From positions 7,874,001 through 7,938,000 of the forward strand of contig NZ_JAUSRB010000002.1 in the NCBI RefSeq assembly GCF_030811595.1: a DNA stretch of 64,000 bases, written 5' to 3'. Both the position numbers and the translations under genes were made by a program. The notes beneath the pieces are model-generated. The model saw only the letters and a program-made list of their open reading frames with translations. It was not told where the DNA came from and did not search any database. Shown here one piece after another: positions 16,425 to 24,794 of this stretch. Each line of letters begins with the position of its first letter. Within the stretch, counting starts at the first letter, position 1. Origin of the DNA: Streptosporangium brasiliense (GTDB lineage: Bacteria > Actinomycetota > Actinomycetes > Streptosporangiales > Streptosporangiaceae).

Positions 16425-17116
16425 GCAACGGGCGGGAGCGTGTGCCGCCGGGGTAAGCGGCGGGTGAGCTGGGAGGACGGCCCACCGGCTTCGACACCGT
16501 ACGCCACAAGGCGCGCAACGTCGTGGACCGTGGCGATCGGGCTGATCGCCACGGTCCTCGGTGGGCTGGCTCTGGCCCGCTCCCGCCGCACCGCCTGACC
16601 CGGCCCCGGCGCCGGGCCAGTGCCCGTGCGGTTCACCAACGACACCACCGCCTGGTCCGTGCTTGGTCCCGGACGTGCCGTATCAGGAGGTCTGCCGTAG
16701 CGGTTCGGCTTCTGCTGGCGCCTTGGCGTAGGGGATACACCTGCTGGATGACCTGGCCCGCCTCATCGCCGCGGCCACGGCCGCAGGGGAGGCCGATCAG
16801 CGCCCGCGGGGCGTGCGCGTGGCCGGTCAGGTGCGGCAACTGGCTGGAGCAACCATGCAGGCCCGCTTGGATGACCTGGACGCGCGGGTGGAGCGTCTGC
16901 AGGCCATGCGCCGCCGCTGGCGGTGGTGGCGGCGGAGGCACGCGCTGAGCCGGCCTACCTGCGCGCCCCATATCCGTTGGATTGCGACGGGGGCCCAACT
17001 GGGACAGCCTCATCAGGCGCTCCTTCGGTCAGCCGCTCATCTCCTGCGTGCGGTGCGGTGGCCTCGCCCCTCATCGAACGGGGCTCGCCGTCGACCGTGA
17101 CATGCGTGGACGGCGA
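16425..17116. other. degraded region before recombinase
   Basis: About 690 bp without an intact gene. Readable pieces on the plus strand include a 44-aa ORF at 16464-16598 (GTG start) ending in a membrane helix (WTVAIGLIATVLGGLALA), and a helical, Ala/Arg-rich stretch near 16740-16960 (LDDLDARVERLQAMRRR) that looks like a coiled coil. These look like leftovers of the mobile element. Confidence 0.4.
16464..16598 (+). CDS. 44-aa possible membrane peptide or gene remnant
   Basis: GTG start, polar N-terminus (SWEDGPPASTPYATRRATS) and one strong C-terminal membrane helix followed by RSRRTA. Possibly the tail of a former membrane protein. No ribosome site stands out. Confidence 0.25.
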   Translation: MSWEDGPPASTPYATRRATSWTVAIGLIATVLGGLALARSRRTA

Positions 17117-18226
17117 TCACATGTCCTCGACGTAGCCGGCCGCGACCTCGTCGGGTGGGTTGGTGTAGACGCGCAGGTAGCGGTCGTTGGCGTGGCCGAG
17201 GCGGCGTTCGAGCTCGGCCCGGTTGTGGCTGGAGCGCTGCGACAGTTCGAAGGCGAAGGTGTGACGGGCGTCGTGCGGCCGCAACCGGCCGAGCTTGCGG
17301 CCCGGGTCGCTGATCTGGGCGTCGTGCAACCGGCCGATCTGCTCGACGATGGTGTTGATCGAGCGTGGGGACATGCGCCCGTCGGGCCGGCGGGCGGCGA
17401 TCGAGGCCGCCGCCAAGAACAGGGCCGTCGGCGAGGTGCTCGCGGCGGCGTCGCCGAGCCGCTCAGCCTCGAGATAGTCGGCCAGTGCCAGACGGGCGTC
17501 GCGGCCGACGAAGACGGTGCGGTTGGTGCGGCCTTTGCCGCGCACGCCGACCAGGCAGGCCGTCTTGGCCCGGCGCAGTTGCTCGGGGTCGGCGGGTTGC
17601 AGTTGCTCCAGGTCCAGGGCGACCACCTCGGCGCGGCGTAGCCCGGTGCCGAACAGCAGGTAGACGATGGCCCGGTCACGCAGCGGGCGGGCGTGGGCGT
17701 GCAGGCGCGGGCCAGTGCCGCGGTGGCGGCGGCCCTTGAGCTCGTGGAAGGTCTCGATCCGGTCCACCACGTTCTTGACCGTGCGCACCTGTGCGGCGGC
17801 CAGGGCGCGCACCTCGGGGGCGGGCAGACGCAGCGGGGCCACCTTCTTGGTCGGGTCGCCGTGGCGCAGCACCTCGGCCGAAGCGTGCGTGGCGATCCAG
17901 GAAAACAGCGCTGAGAGATGAGCCAGGTGGTTGTTGACCGTCGCGGCCGCCATCGGTGCGGCCTTGCCGTCGCGGCTGACATTGCCGGCGGCGGCGAGGT
18001 GGTCGCGCCAAGCGGCCACCTCCCGTGCGGTGGCGGCCGCCGCGACGTCCTTCCCGGCGGCGGCATGCAGCCGCGAGAAGGTCAGGATCACGAGCAGCAG
18101 ACCGGCCACTTCGACGAGCGGGGCGGGGCGTCCGTCCTCTCTTCCGACCAGTACGGCTGACCGGGCACGGGCGGCCAGGCGCGACAACCGGCCGGCATCC
18201 ACCTCGGGCGGGCTCACGGAGATCAC
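17117..18226 (-). CDS. chimeric ORF: PAP2 N-terminus fused in frame to tyrosine recombinase
   Basis: 369 aa. Residues 1-67 are identical in type to the PAP2 protein at 5605, including its first membrane helix (VAGLLLVILTFSRLHAAAG). From REVAAWRDHL onward it is a tyrosine recombinase with a core-binding domain (VNNHLAHLSALFSWIATHA) and a catalytic domain with Arg in TGLRRAEVVAL, HDAR in RPHDARHTFAFEL, the LGH motif in ERRLGHANDRY and a nearby Tyr (RVYTNPP). Perhaps 30-50 native N-terminal residues of the recombinase were lost. It reads from the duplicated PAP2 promoter, so it may be expressed, oddly with a membrane helix. Confidence 0.85.
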   Translation of the reverse strand: MISVSPPEVDAGRLSRLAARARSAVLVGREDGRPAPLVEVAGLLLVILTFSRLHAAAGKDVAAAATAREVAAWRDHLAAAGNVSRDGKAAPMAAATVNNHLAHLSALFSWIATHASAEVLRHGDPTKKVAPLRLPAPEVRALAAAQVRTVKNVVDRIETFHELKGRRHRGTGPRLHAHARPLRDRAIVYLLFGTGLRRAEVVALDLEQLQPADPEQLRRAKTACLVGVRGKGRTNRTVFVGRDARLALADYLEAERLGDAAASTSPTALFLAAASIAARRPDGRMSPRSINTIVEQIGRLHDAQISDPGRKLGRLRPHDARHTFAFELSQRSSHNRAELERRLGHANDRYLRVYTNPPDEVAAGYVEDM

Positions 18227-18526
18227 ACTAATTCAGCCCGCTCCGGTGTGGGCCGGGCCGCGGGAACGACAACTCGCGACAGGGGATGCAGCGAAGTTTC
18301 CGATGTAATGACAAAGATCAAAAAAACGCCGGATACTCGCTGTATGGATCATGCAGCGGACGGGATGTCCGATCCCGAGGACCTCGCCCTCTGGGCCCTG
18401 CACTGCTACTGCCCGAACGCGAAACGCACGCCCCATGACGTGGTAGCCGACGGAAACAACGGGCGCGTTCTGTACGCGGCACGTCACGGTGCCCCGAGAG
18501 ACCATCTGGACGTCTCCGACGCACAG
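18027..18526. repeat. 500-bp direct repeat, copy 2
   Basis: Second copy of 5406-5905. Here the gene X side is complete and the PAP2 side is cut at codon 67, where it joins the recombinase gene. Together the copies keep one whole PAP2 and one whole gene X. Confidence 0.95.
18308..18344 (+). promoter_or_regulatory. promoter of gene X, apparently leaderless
   Basis: ATGACA (18308-18313) and GATACT (18332-18337) are 18 bp apart, a fair sigma-70-type promoter. Transcription would start about 7 bases later, right at the ATG at 18344, with no ribosome site in front. The same promoter is present at 5687-5723 in copy 1. Confidence 0.55.
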
Positions 18527-19336
18527 CTCTCCCAGCTCCTGGAGTTCCGGCTCCTGGAACGCGACGGGGAATGGGTCCGGACCGCTTTCCCCGTGCTGGG
18601 CTCACCCGAGACGGCCCCGCTGCGGGCAACTCTACGGTGGCCGGCGAGCTCCCTCGTGGACGCCGTCGAGAAGCCGGTGCACGACATCGCCGTGGAACTG
18701 CATCGGCGCGGGATCGGTCACAGTCTGTACGCCATGGTGTTCGGCTACGCGCTGGACCTGGTGCTGTGGCGACAGTTACGCGCCGAAGAGGCCGTTCCCG
18801 ACACAGCGCTGACCACCGAGCGTCCATGGTGGAACGGTGCCTTCTGGGCCATCCACCCACCGCGCGCGGGCAGCTCGGGCACGAACTTCTACCGCTTCGC
18901 CGACGACCTCACCCTGGTGACCGTCTGGTCGGACGAGACGTTGAGCCGCCTCCACACCTTGGCCATCACCCCCGGGACGGCGGAGGCGCTGCGAGATCAC
19001 CGCGTGTCCTCGGTCACGGATTCGGATGGACACGGCTGGCGTCTACGGCTCGACGACGGCCGCTCCGCGATACCGCTCGTCGGCGTGGGCGATGTCCTCG
19101 ACGACCTGGCCGCCGCAGTCGCGGCCCCGGTCTCGGCCTTCCTCATGAGTCGCGCCTCCGAAGAGGCGCGCGGCTACGTGCCCGCCGATGATCGGGCCGT
19201 GGCCACCGTGGTGATCTCCCACGAACTGATCTGGGAGATCACCGAACAGCTCATCGCACGCGGAGCCTGCACGGCCGCGCCCCACGGCGACGATCTGACC
19301 GGTCTCCTGTTCCTCTTGGAGGGCTGGAATTCATGA
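18344..19336 (+). CDS. hypothetical protein (gene X), intact copy
   Basis: 330 aa of unknown function. The N-terminus has the pattern of a small winged-helix-like or zinc-free helical domain (DPEDLALWALHCYCPNAKRT, then DAQLSQLLEFRLLERDGEWV), followed by a larger mixed alpha/beta part with several Trp (RPWWNGAFWAIHPP). No membrane segment or signal peptide. ATG at 18344 chosen because the promoter places the RNA start there; GTG/ATG further upstream lie before the -10 box. Divergent from the PAP2/recombinase chimera. Confidence 0.7.
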   Translation: MDHAADGMSDPEDLALWALHCYCPNAKRTPHDVVADGNNGRVLYAARHGAPRDHLDVSDAQLSQLLEFRLLERDGEWVRTAFPVLGSPETAPLRATLRWPASSLVDAVEKPVHDIAVELHRRGIGHSLYAMVFGYALDLVLWRQLRAEEAVPDTALTTERPWWNGAFWAIHPPRAGSSGTNFYRFADDLTLVTVWSDETLSRLHTLAITPGTAEALRDHRVSSVTDSDGHGWRLRLDDGRSAIPLVGVGDVLDDLAAAVAAPVSAFLMSRASEEARGYVPADDRAVATVVISHELIWEITEQLIARGACTAAPHGDDLTGLLFLLEGWNS

Positions 19337-19403
19337 GCAGGAAGAGCTCGCCCCTGTGCCTCAGGGGCTCATAGTCACTCAGCCAGTCACCCGGCAACGC
19401 AGA

Positions 19404-19433
19404 AGGCCGCTCCCGATCTCTCGGAAGCGGCCT
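19404..19433. terminator. bidirectional hairpin terminator
   Basis: AGGCCGCTCCCGA and TCGGAAGCGGCCT form a 13-bp stem with one mismatch around a TCTC loop, between two convergent genes. A typical position for a shared terminator. Confidence 0.7.
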
Positions 19434-19540
19434 CTGACCTGGGTGGGGTGTTCCCGGGCCTACTCAGCGAGCTGTGTGTTCAGCAGGGCAAAGAAGATCG
19501 CTTCCCAGTTGGTCCGAGATCGTTCCCAACTCCTCGGACT

Positions 19541-20362
19541 TCAGGCGAGGTCGAGAATCGGGATCAGTTGCTCCTCCTCATACGTCAGGTGCGCTTCGAG
19601 CTCATCGACGAGCCGTTCGATCTCGGCCCGTACCTTCAGCGGATCCTCACCGGAGAGGGCCTGCTTCAGCTCTTCCAGGAGTACGGTGATGCGCTCGTGC
19701 TCCTTGGCCAGCCGCTCCAAGGTCGGGGCGAGCGAGGGATGCCGCTCGGCCAGGCCGGGGAACATCATGGTGTCCTCGCCCGTGTGGTGATGGTGCAGGC
19801 CCTGGCAGACGGTCAGGCAGTTGATCCGGAGCTGCACGCCCAGGCCTGGCCCACCTGAACCGGACAGCTCCTTGCGGATCAGCGCGAGTTCACGGCGGAA
19901 GCCGTCGTGCACCAGCTTGAGATACGCACCGCCCGACGGTGCGCTGTCCCGAGGCGGGCCGATCACCCGAAGTGCGACGACCGGGATGGTGCGCGCCGTC
20001 TTGGCCTGGTAGTCGGCCCAGCCAGGATCGCCTTCCACCGCGCGGGCGAACGCCGCGTCACGCTCGGTGCCCTCCAGGACCTCCGCCTCGACATCGAAGA
20101 CGAGGACGCCGGTCTCGACGGTGGCGCGCGGGTTGGCCTTCAGATTGTGGTACCAGGCCGGGTTGTTCGACGCTCCCCCGGCGGAGGCGATGACCAGCAT
20201 GCGCTCGACGCCGTCAGGCAGGTAGGCGAGCGGGGTCGTGTGCGGCTTGCCCGAGCGGGCGCCCGTGGTGGTGAGCAGGAGCAGCCTCGCTCCCTCGAAA
20301 GAGCCACCGACCTGGCCGTTGTTGGCGCGGAACTCGTCGATGACCTGCTTGTTGAAATCCAT
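19541..20362 (-). CDS. F420/deazaflavin-type nitroreductase fused to hemerythrin domain
   Basis: 273 aa. Residues 1-130 are a DUF385/Ddn-like split-barrel domain (GSFEGARLLLLTTTGARSGK, NNPAWYHNLKANPRATVE), the family using reduced F420. Residues 145-273 are a hemerythrin-like four-helix bundle with His/Glu candidates for a di-iron site: LVHDGFRREL, LHHHHTGEDTMMFP, LAKEHERITVL and LEAHLTYEEEQL. The pair may couple O2 or nitric-oxide sensing or binding to F420-dependent reduction. ATG at 20362. Confidence 0.88.
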   Translation of the reverse strand: MDFNKQVIDEFRANNGQVGGSFEGARLLLLTTTGARSGKPHTTPLAYLPDGVERMLVIASAGGASNNPAWYHNLKANPRATVETGVLVFDVEAEVLEGTERDAAFARAVEGDPGWADYQAKTARTIPVVALRVIGPPRDSAPSGGAYLKLVHDGFRRELALIRKELSGSGGPGLGVQLRINCLTVCQGLHHHHTGEDTMMFPGLAERHPSLAPTLERLAKEHERITVLLEELKQALSGEDPLKVRAEIERLVDELEAHLTYEEEQLIPILDLA

Positions 20363-20636
20363 TCTTCTCCATTGGTGATTCCTGCCGTGCCGTACTGAAT
20401 GGAGAAGAAGACGGCGGGCCGCGGGCCCGCCCGGCGATCAAGCGTCAGCCGGGCTGCTCTCTGGTGCGTGGCCCAAGGCCGACCCGGCAGTCACGGAGAT
20501 CATGTTACTTCATCACGCGCCAGGATTGCCCGCCAGGGATGTAGGGATGTCAGGTCTCTGTCCAGGCTGTCGAACCGTTCATCCCAGCCCCGCATTTCGC
20601 CGGTCCGGACACCCAGCCAAGGTGAAGGCCTTGGGG

Positions 20637-20668
20637 GGATGAGGGGATTCGAACCCCTAACCCCTTCG
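20637..20668 (-). other. tRNA 3'-end-like relic, possible attachment site
   Basis: Read on the minus strand: AGGGGTTCGAATCCCCT, a perfect T-arm (5-bp stem, TTCGAAT loop), then CATCCCCCCA, like an acceptor strand with CCA. The upstream half does not fold as an anticodon arm, so it is not a whole tRNA. Such 3' ends are often left as att sites by integrative elements. Confidence 0.5.
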
Positions 20669-20710
20669 ATGCGAACACTGGTAGGGCGTTCCGGACCGAC
20701 TCATCGGATG

Positions 20711-20750
20711 CCGTCAGGTGCCGTCAGGTGCCGTCAGGTGCCGTCAGGTG
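20711..20750. repeat. four tandem 10-bp repeats
   Basis: CCGTCAGGTG occurs four times without change, with partial copies on both sides. It directly follows the tRNA-like relic. Confidence 0.9.
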
Positions 20751-20960
20751 CCGTGTCAGTGCCGCCCGATGATCTCGGCCACGTCCTCGTGTCAGCGGGT
20801 TCGCTGACTTTTCGCTGACTCTCGTCAGCCTCTCACCAACCGGTGTGACCGTCGGAGGACTCCGCCCTCCCACGTATCGAACACGGTCCCGGCCCGAATC
20901 TGTCAACCCGCACGCCATGATCAGCATTCATGTATCCGTACGGTCCCCTCAAGGAGTGCC

Positions 20961-21214
20961 ATGGCTGCCGCCGACGAAGCCGGATGGTTCAACATCGCCT
21001 GGAACGAGTGGACAGACCTCGGTCAGATCCGTGCCCATCCTGGACGAGCCGGAGTTCGCACCGATCCTGGCCGCCCCGTCACCCGCGATGGCTCCCGCCA
21101 TCACCCGACTGGTCGTCTCCACCATCACCACCTCGGTCGGCCTGCAGGGCCATCCGCCAGTGCAGGAGGCCATACGGGGTGGGCGGCCGATCCACTGTGC
21201 TCAGGGCTCGGCGA
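20961..21214 (+). pseudogene. possible start of a lost gene
   Basis: An AAGGAG ribosome site precedes ATG at 20961 and the first 27 codons look like a real protein (AADEAGWFNIAWNEWTDLGQ). After GQIRAHPG the coding character moves to another frame (VPILDEPEFAPILAAP). Probably a frameshifted remnant. Family unknown. Confidence 0.3.
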
Positions 21215-22450
21215 TCAGTGTGATCCGTTGGTGTCGTTCTGGCTGGGTTTCGGTTCGGGCATCCGTAGGTAGAGGTTGGTAAGCACCTTTCCGGCCTTGA
21301 GCCAGTCGAGCTCCTGCGCCTCCAGCGCGGTGATCGCTTCCTGCTCGCCGGCGAACTCGCGGTCGAGCCGGGCGCCCTGGAGTCCGGTCGCCCAGCTGCT
21401 GCCCCACACCCCGACGGCGAACTCGCCGCTGTACTTGCGCATGACGGAGCCGCGTCTGGGGTCTGACCAGATCGGGACCCGCCGGAACGACCGCGGCAGG
21501 GAGGCGGCGAAGTCCTCGACCAGTCCGGCCGCTTCCTCAGCTGTCGGCGGGGACAGCCAGACCGAGTAGTTCATCTCGGCCTGACCGCGAGATGTGTAGT
21601 AGGTGCCCTCCATGAGCAGCACGTGGCGCCCGTAGCGCTGCGCCGCTCGGTAGTTGTGCTTGCCGGAGAAGGCCACTGTCTGCTGGTCACATCTGGTCGC
21701 GTCGGCGACGAAGTCGACGTCGCTGGCGGGGCTCAGGGTGAACGGCACGGGCGAGGCGGCGACGGACCGGCCGTCGAACACGACCACGCTTGCGCGAAAC
21801 AGGTCGATGTACCAGACCCGGTCGGCGGCGCGCTGGGCGAACAGCCGAAAGGACGGATGGCGCTGTTCGGTGACCCACGCGACCAGCTTGACCGCCTGCT
21901 CCGGCCAGTCGGCGGCCGGACCACCCGCGTCGAGCAAGGCGGCGGCGGCCCGGTCGAACTCGCCACCGGCGAGCCGGTCCATGTCGCGGACGCAGTCCGG
22001 GCAGTCGTCGACGCCGCCCTCCATGAACGTGTGGAACCCACGGTGCTTGCGGAGCGGCCGGCCGGTCTTGTACCGACGCCACAGTGCATACCACGCGGCC
22101 GCCCGGCCTCGGTCGTACCGACGCGTCGCGGCCTCGACCCCGTGCCCGAGGATGCGTACGGCCAGCTCCGAGTCGGTCCCCTCCACCCAGCGTTCAACCC
22201 AGTGATCGGTGGCCTCCATGACCTCCCGATCGTTGCGCGACTCCGTCCGCCGTCCCGACCGATACGTCCCGGGCGTCTTGTGGATACCGGAGACGTACTC
22301 GTGAACGGTGCGCGTCCTCGGCCCGGACCCGGCCCGCAGCCGGGCCATCACCGATCTATGGAGCTCAGGCGCCCACACCCGGCCCATGCCCTCCGGCACG
22401 TCGGCGTCGTCGTCGAACAGCGCCTCAACGTAGCGGTCCAGATCGCTCAT
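21215..22450 (-). CDS. unrecognised 411-aa protein
   Basis: Starts MSDLDRYVEALFDDDADVPE. A first part of about 160 residues contains an Arg/Trp-rich helix region (ATRRYDRGRAAAWYALWRRY) and one CPDC pair; a second part is rich in beta-type segments (DRVWYIDLFRASVVVFDGR, HVLLMEGTYYTSRGQAEMNY). No signal peptide or membrane helix. I do not recognise a family; soluble cytoplasmic is the best guess. The gene is isolated, with degraded DNA on both sides. Confidence 0.6.
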   Translation of the reverse strand: MSDLDRYVEALFDDDADVPEGMGRVWAPELHRSVMARLRAGSGPRTRTVHEYVSGIHKTPGTYRSGRRTESRNDREVMEATDHWVERWVEGTDSELAVRILGHGVEAATRRYDRGRAAAWYALWRRYKTGRPLRKHRGFHTFMEGGVDDCPDCVRDMDRLAGGEFDRAAAALLDAGGPAADWPEQAVKLVAWVTEQRHPSFRLFAQRAADRVWYIDLFRASVVVFDGRSVAASPVPFTLSPASDVDFVADATRCDQQTVAFSGKHNYRAAQRYGRHVLLMEGTYYTSRGQAEMNYSVWLSPPTAEEAAGLVEDFAASLPRSFRRVPIWSDPRRGSVMRKYSGEFAVGVWGSSWATGLQGARLDREFAGEQEAITALEAQELDWLKAGKVLTNLYLRMPEPKPSQNDTNGSH

Positions 22451-22900
22451 TGGCCCCTCCCGGCGCGACGTCCACGCCGACGACCGCCAGGCGCGACAAC
22501 AGCAGCGATGGTACGGCCGGGGCGCAAGGAATCCTTGCGGATGAGTTTTCGACCATCCGCTCATCGGCATGTCCGGACGTTGCGCGGGCTCCGACGCTCT
22601 CAGCTCCGTCACGGAGAATACCGGACGGGCGTGGCGATCGTGGGTTGGTCCTTGCACCGTTCCCGGCGCCAGGCCCACGCGAGCAAGCCACAAGGCCGTG
22701 ACGGTCTGACTGGGCGGACGCTCCACCTTGCGGCTCATCGCACCGACCGAGCGGAGGGCCCTATGCGGTCGCCGGGGACGCCGGAGCCCCGCCGTGAGCA
22801 ATCACGGCAGAGCGCCTTGCGCCGACTCGACCCGGCGGACACCGCAGAAAGCCCTCCCGGAGACTGCAGGCGCGCGGGGGGGCGACGCCGGTTCGGCGGG
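22451..22900. other. gap without supported gene
   Basis: 450 bp upstream of the unknown gene and downstream of the HxlR gene. Open frames exist on both strands but their composition looks like non-coding GC-rich sequence. I see nothing definite. Confidence 0.35.
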
Positions 22901-23302
22901 TCACGACGCGTCGTAGCGCAGGCGGGAGGCGGCCACGTGCTCGCGGTGCTGCTCGGCCCATGTGATGAGCCCAGAGACCTGGGCCGAGAGTGTCTGCCCG
23001 ACGGGGGTGAGGGCGTAGTCCACCCGGGGCGGGGAGGTGGGGGTGACGGTCCGCTCGACCAGGCCGTCGCGCTCCAGGCTGCGCAGGGTCAGGGTGAGCA
23101 TCCGCTGGGATATGCCCTCGATGGCGCGCTGCAGTTCGGAGTAGCGCTTGGGCCCGCTGCCGAGCAGGTTCATCACCAGGACACTCCATTTGTCCCCGAC
23201 GCGGTCGAGGATGTCGCGTAGCCGGCAGGTCGGGTGATCCTCGCCGATCGTTTCGCGCACATCGGTGTGCCTTGCGCGGGTCAAAGTGCCTTCTTCCGTC
23301 AT
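22901..23302 (-). CDS. HxlR-family transcriptional regulator
   Basis: 133 aa with the HxlR winged helix: CRLRDILDRVGDKWSVLVMN, then ISQRMLTLTLRSLERDGLVE and the wing RVDYALTPVGQTL. The Cys at the start of the first helix is the usual redox-sensitive position in this family. Divergent from the luciferase-family gene; two direct repeats in between may be its sites. Confidence 0.92.
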   Translation of the reverse strand: MTEEGTLTRARHTDVRETIGEDHPTCRLRDILDRVGDKWSVLVMNLLGSGPKRYSELQRAIEGISQRMLTLTLRSLERDGLVERTVTPTSPPRVDYALTPVGQTLSAQVSGLITWAEQHREHVAASRLRYDAS

Positions 23303-23329
23303 GGCGGCATTGTGGACCAGACTCCATGA

Positions 23330-23361
23330 GCGCACAAGAAGTAACCAGCGCACAGAAAGTG
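23330..23361. promoter_or_regulatory. direct-repeat operator between hxlR and luciferase-family gene
   Basis: GCGCACAAGAAGT (23330-23342) and GCGCACAGAAAGT (23349-23361), two mismatches, 19 bp apart start to start. They sit in the divergent promoter region, fitting an HxlR dimer site pair. Pairing is inferred. Confidence 0.5.
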
Positions 23362-23369
23362 CTGTTGCG

Positions 23370-23855
23370 ATGAGCATCGACCTGACCGATCCCCCACTCC
23401 GATCCGGCCCTCGCCCACGGACCACGGGCCTGGAGATCCCGCACGACCAGCTCGACCAGTTCTCCCCGCCGCACATCAGGGCCGCCCTGGTGGCGGACGC
23501 ACAGGCGCTGGCGGGCGTGTTCACCGGCCCCAGCCAGGTGTCCGAGCCCGCCTCGCTGGCGCTGCGGCTGCACGAGCCCGCCGGGCCATGGGCGGCGTTC
23601 CTGCACCCCAGCCGCGACGAGTTCGGGCACATCCACCGCTCGGGCTTCCTCCATCTCACCGTGCCCGTGCCGCTCATCGAGCCGCTTGGGCGCGCGGGGT
23701 GGATCGAGCCGCATCCGATCAGCCGTCGTCCTGAGTGGCCGGACACGATCGTGATGCTGTACGCCCCCCGCGACGAGGCCGAACTGGCCGTCGCCCGCGC
23801 CGTCCTGCGCGCCTCCTGGCGGCAGGCCACCGCATCTTCTACGGAAACGGAGTGA
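23370..23855 (+). CDS. luciferase-family protein (DUF5519-like)
   Basis: 161 aa, soluble. Sequence such as PHDQLDQFSPPHIRAALVAD and FGHIHRSGFLHLTVPVPLIE with several conserved His matches the small 'luciferase domain-containing' proteins of actinobacteria; despite the name these are not bacterial luciferases. ATG at 23370. It lies 6 bp before the oxidoreductase, so the two form an operon under HxlR. Confidence 0.75.
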   Translation: MSIDLTDPPLRSGPRPRTTGLEIPHDQLDQFSPPHIRAALVADAQALAGVFTGPSQVSEPASLALRLHEPAGPWAAFLHPSRDEFGHIHRSGFLHLTVPVPLIEPLGRAGWIEPHPISRRPEWPDTIVMLYAPRDEAELAVARAVLRASWRQATASSTETE

Positions 23856-23860
23856 TCCTT

Positions 23861-24784
23861 ATGCGTGCCATGGCTTTCACCGACTTCGGCGCCGATCTGG
23901 CGGCCACCGACCTGCCCGTGCCCGAGCCCGGTCCCGGCGAGGTGCTGGTCCAGGTGCTGGTCTCCTCGGTCAACGGCTTTGACCTGGGCGTGCTGGGCGG
24001 CTACCTCAAGGGCGTGTACGACTACGACTTCCCCGTCGTGCTCGGCAAGGACTTCGCCGGCACCGTGGCGGCCGTCGGCGCCGGCGTGACCGGCCTGACG
24101 CCGGGTGAGGACGTGTTCGGCGTGGTCGTGCGCCCGACCCTGGGGCAAGGCGGCTTCGCCGAGTACGTGGTGGTGAGCGGGCAGTACGGCCTGGCCAAGA
24201 TCCCCGACGGGCTCGACCGCACCCGCGCGGGTGTGCTGGGACTGGCCGGTAGCGCCGCGCTCAACGCCATCGACGCCGTCGCCCCGGCACCGGGGGAAAC
24301 CGTCCTGATCTCAGGTGCGACCGGCGGCGTGGGCGCGTTCGCCGTCCAAATGGCCGCCGCGCGCGGCGCCGGCGTGATCGCCACCGCCAGACCCGGGGCC
24401 GAAGCCGCCTTCGTCACCGGCCTGGGCGCCACCTGGGCCGTCGACCACACCGACCTGCAGGCGCAGGTACGCGCGATCGCGCCCGACGGGGTGAATGCCG
24501 CGCTGCACCTGGCGGGCGACGGCCGCACCGTCGCCGCCCTGCTGGCCGACGGCGGGCGGCTGGCCTCCACCCTGCATTACCTGCCCGACGAGCCCGGCCG
24601 CGACATCAAGGCCACGGCGGTGATGGCCGACCCCAACCCGGTCACCCTCGCCCGGCTCGCCGCCGACGCTGCCGAAGGACGCCTGCGGGTGCCGGTGGCC
24701 CGTTCCTACCCGCTGGCCGAGGTGCCGCGCGCGATCGCCGACTTCACCGCCGGAACCGTCGGCAAGCTCGCCGTCACGATCTGA
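23861..24784 (+). CDS. NADP-dependent quinone oxidoreductase (zinc-free MDR)
   Basis: 307 aa medium-chain dehydrogenase/reductase. N-terminal GroES-like fold (GEVLVQVLVSSVNGFDLGVL, VLGKDFAGTVAAVGAGV) and a Rossmann domain with ISGATGGVGAFAVQMAAARG. The structural and catalytic zinc Cys are absent, as in quinone oxidoreductases. Probably reduces quinones or electrophilic carbonyls with NADPH; HxlR/MDR pairs often answer such stress. Confidence 0.92.
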   Translation: MRAMAFTDFGADLAATDLPVPEPGPGEVLVQVLVSSVNGFDLGVLGGYLKGVYDYDFPVVLGKDFAGTVAAVGAGVTGLTPGEDVFGVVVRPTLGQGGFAEYVVVSGQYGLAKIPDGLDRTRAGVLGLAGSAALNAIDAVAPAPGETVLISGATGGVGAFAVQMAAARGAGVIATARPGAEAAFVTGLGATWAVDHTDLQAQVRAIAPDGVNAALHLAGDGRTVAALLADGGRLASTLHYLPDEPGRDIKATAVMADPNPVTLARLAADAAEGRLRVPVARSYPLAEVPRAIADFTAGTVGKLAVTI

Positions 24785-24794
24785 AGGAGGCGCC

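Larger units (their letters stand above)
20363..20960. other. gene-free stretch with tRNA-like relic and tandem repeats
   Basis: No intact gene. Holds a sequence resembling the 3' end of a tRNA (20637-20668, minus strand) and four 10-bp tandem repeats (20711-20750), followed by GCTGACT/CGTCAG-type short repeats. It looks like a former integration site. Confidence 0.45.

Noticed and set aside
20637..20710. Complete tRNA gene
   Set aside because: Only T-arm and acceptor end are present; no anticodon stem or D-arm can be folded.
20711..20750. Possible CRISPR-like array
   Set aside because: Repeats are 10 bp with no spacers and there are no cas genes.
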